Shown: positions 6,533 to 6,816 of the stretch, piece after piece
Layout: the number at the start of each line of letters is the position of its first letter
Numbering within the stretch: position 1 is the stretch's first letter
NCBI GenBank assembly: GCA_946478645.1
Contig: CAMLCW010000278.1
Location: 1 to 6,816, forward strand
Reading direction: 5' to 3'
Length of the DNA: 6,816 nt
Origin: an uncultured Variovorax sp.
Lineage (GTDB): Bacteria > Pseudomonadota > Gammaproteobacteria > Burkholderiales > Burkholderiaceae
Translations under genes and position numbers: made by a program
Notes under the pieces: model-generated
Told to the model about the DNA's origin: nothing
Databases searched by the model: none
What the model saw: the letters and a program-made list of their open reading frames with translations, nothing else

Positions 6533-6816
6533 TTATGCAGTCCCCTGCGCGGCATGCCGCAGCAGGTGCGCATGCACTGCGCCCGCCTTCAGGTAACGAA
6601 ATTCGACAAGGCCGAGCGCGGCGAGCGCTTCGGCGCTCCAGCGCTGCGGCGCTTCGAGGTAGATCGCGCCGCCGGCTTTCACGGCGCGCGCGGCGGCCCG
6701 CAGTGCGGGTTCGTAGAGTGCCGTGCTCTCGAACGGCGGATCGAGAAAGGCCGCATCGAGGCTGCCGGCCGGCGCGCGTTCGAGCGCGCTGGCGCCGTTG
6801 CCGCGCTCGATGCGCA
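6533..6816 (-). CDS. rsmD: 16S rRNA (guanine(966)-N(2))-methyltransferase, C-terminal part (5' end outside window)
   Basis: A frame open from the window edge to TAA (6535-6533) encodes 93 complete residues. It contains LDAAFLDPPFES, the NPPY-like DPPF catalytic motif of RsmD-type N2-guanine methyltransferases. It continues with helix/strand pattern ALYEPALRAAARAVKAGGAI, then YLEAPQRW, and ends FRYLKAGAVHAHLLRHAAQ before the stop. RsmD methylates G966 of 16S rRNA (E. coli numbering) during 30S assembly using S-adenosylmethionine. The N-terminal SAM-binding region (GSGALG-type motif) would lie outside the window. Position immediately upstream of coaD on the same strand matches the well-known rsmD-coaD arrangement and supports the call over other DPPF/DPPY methyltransferases. 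The stop is 42 bases before the coaD ATG, so the two are probably cotranscribed. Confidence 0.9.
   Translation of the reverse strand, partial: RIERGNGASALERAPAGSLDAAFLDPPFESTALYEPALRAAARAVKAGGAIYLEAPQRWSAEALAALGLVEFRYLKAGAVHAHLLRHAAQGTA

Noticed and set aside
1..6816. Mobile element, CRISPR array, tRNA/rRNA, riboswitch or defence system
   Set aside because: No transposase, integrase, regularly spaced repeats, structural RNA signature or defence-type domain was seen. Nearly every base is accounted for by ordinary metabolic or housekeeping genes; the longest non-coding stretch is about 120 bases.

Overview
The window is very GC-rich, densely coded bacterial DNA. Codon usage, the rsmD-coaD pair and the protein sequences suggest a betaproteobacterium of the order Burkholderiales, most likely Comamonadaceae (Variovorax-like). 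That assignment is inference; no rRNA or marker phylogeny is available here. I see no mobile element, CRISPR array, tRNA or rRNA.

Layout. Positions 1-1292 (+) hold most of a tetratricopeptide-repeat protein of the TTC38-like family, cut at its 5' end by the window edge. It converges, with only 7 bases between stops, on a histidine phosphatase (1300-1998, -). That gene diverges across about 120 bases from a small alpha/beta hydrolase (2118-2819, +). The hydrolase overlaps tail-to-tail by 13 bases with pcp (2807-3475, -).

From 6816 down to 2807 everything is on the minus strand and closely packed. In transcription order it reads rsmD (partial, running off the window), coaD, pxpB, pxpC, pxpA, pcp. 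The last four make a coherent catabolic unit. Pcp removes N-terminal pyroglutamate (5-oxoproline) from peptides, and the PxpA/PxpB/PxpC complex opens 5-oxoproline to glutamate at the cost of ATP. The block therefore recycles blocked peptide N-termini, and spontaneously formed 5-oxoproline, into glutamate. coaD (fourth step of CoA synthesis from pantothenate) and rsmD (16S rRNA methylation) are housekeeping genes directly upstream on the same strand.

I did not find a previously undescribed system. The points worth a second look are modest: the operon junctions (an ATGA overlap, an ambiguous pxpB start inside coaD, alternative hairpins in the pxpC-pxpA gap), two substitutions in conserved PxpA motifs, a hairpin built on two convergent stop codons, and AT boxes suggesting leaderless transcription of the divergent phosphatase and hydrolase genes.
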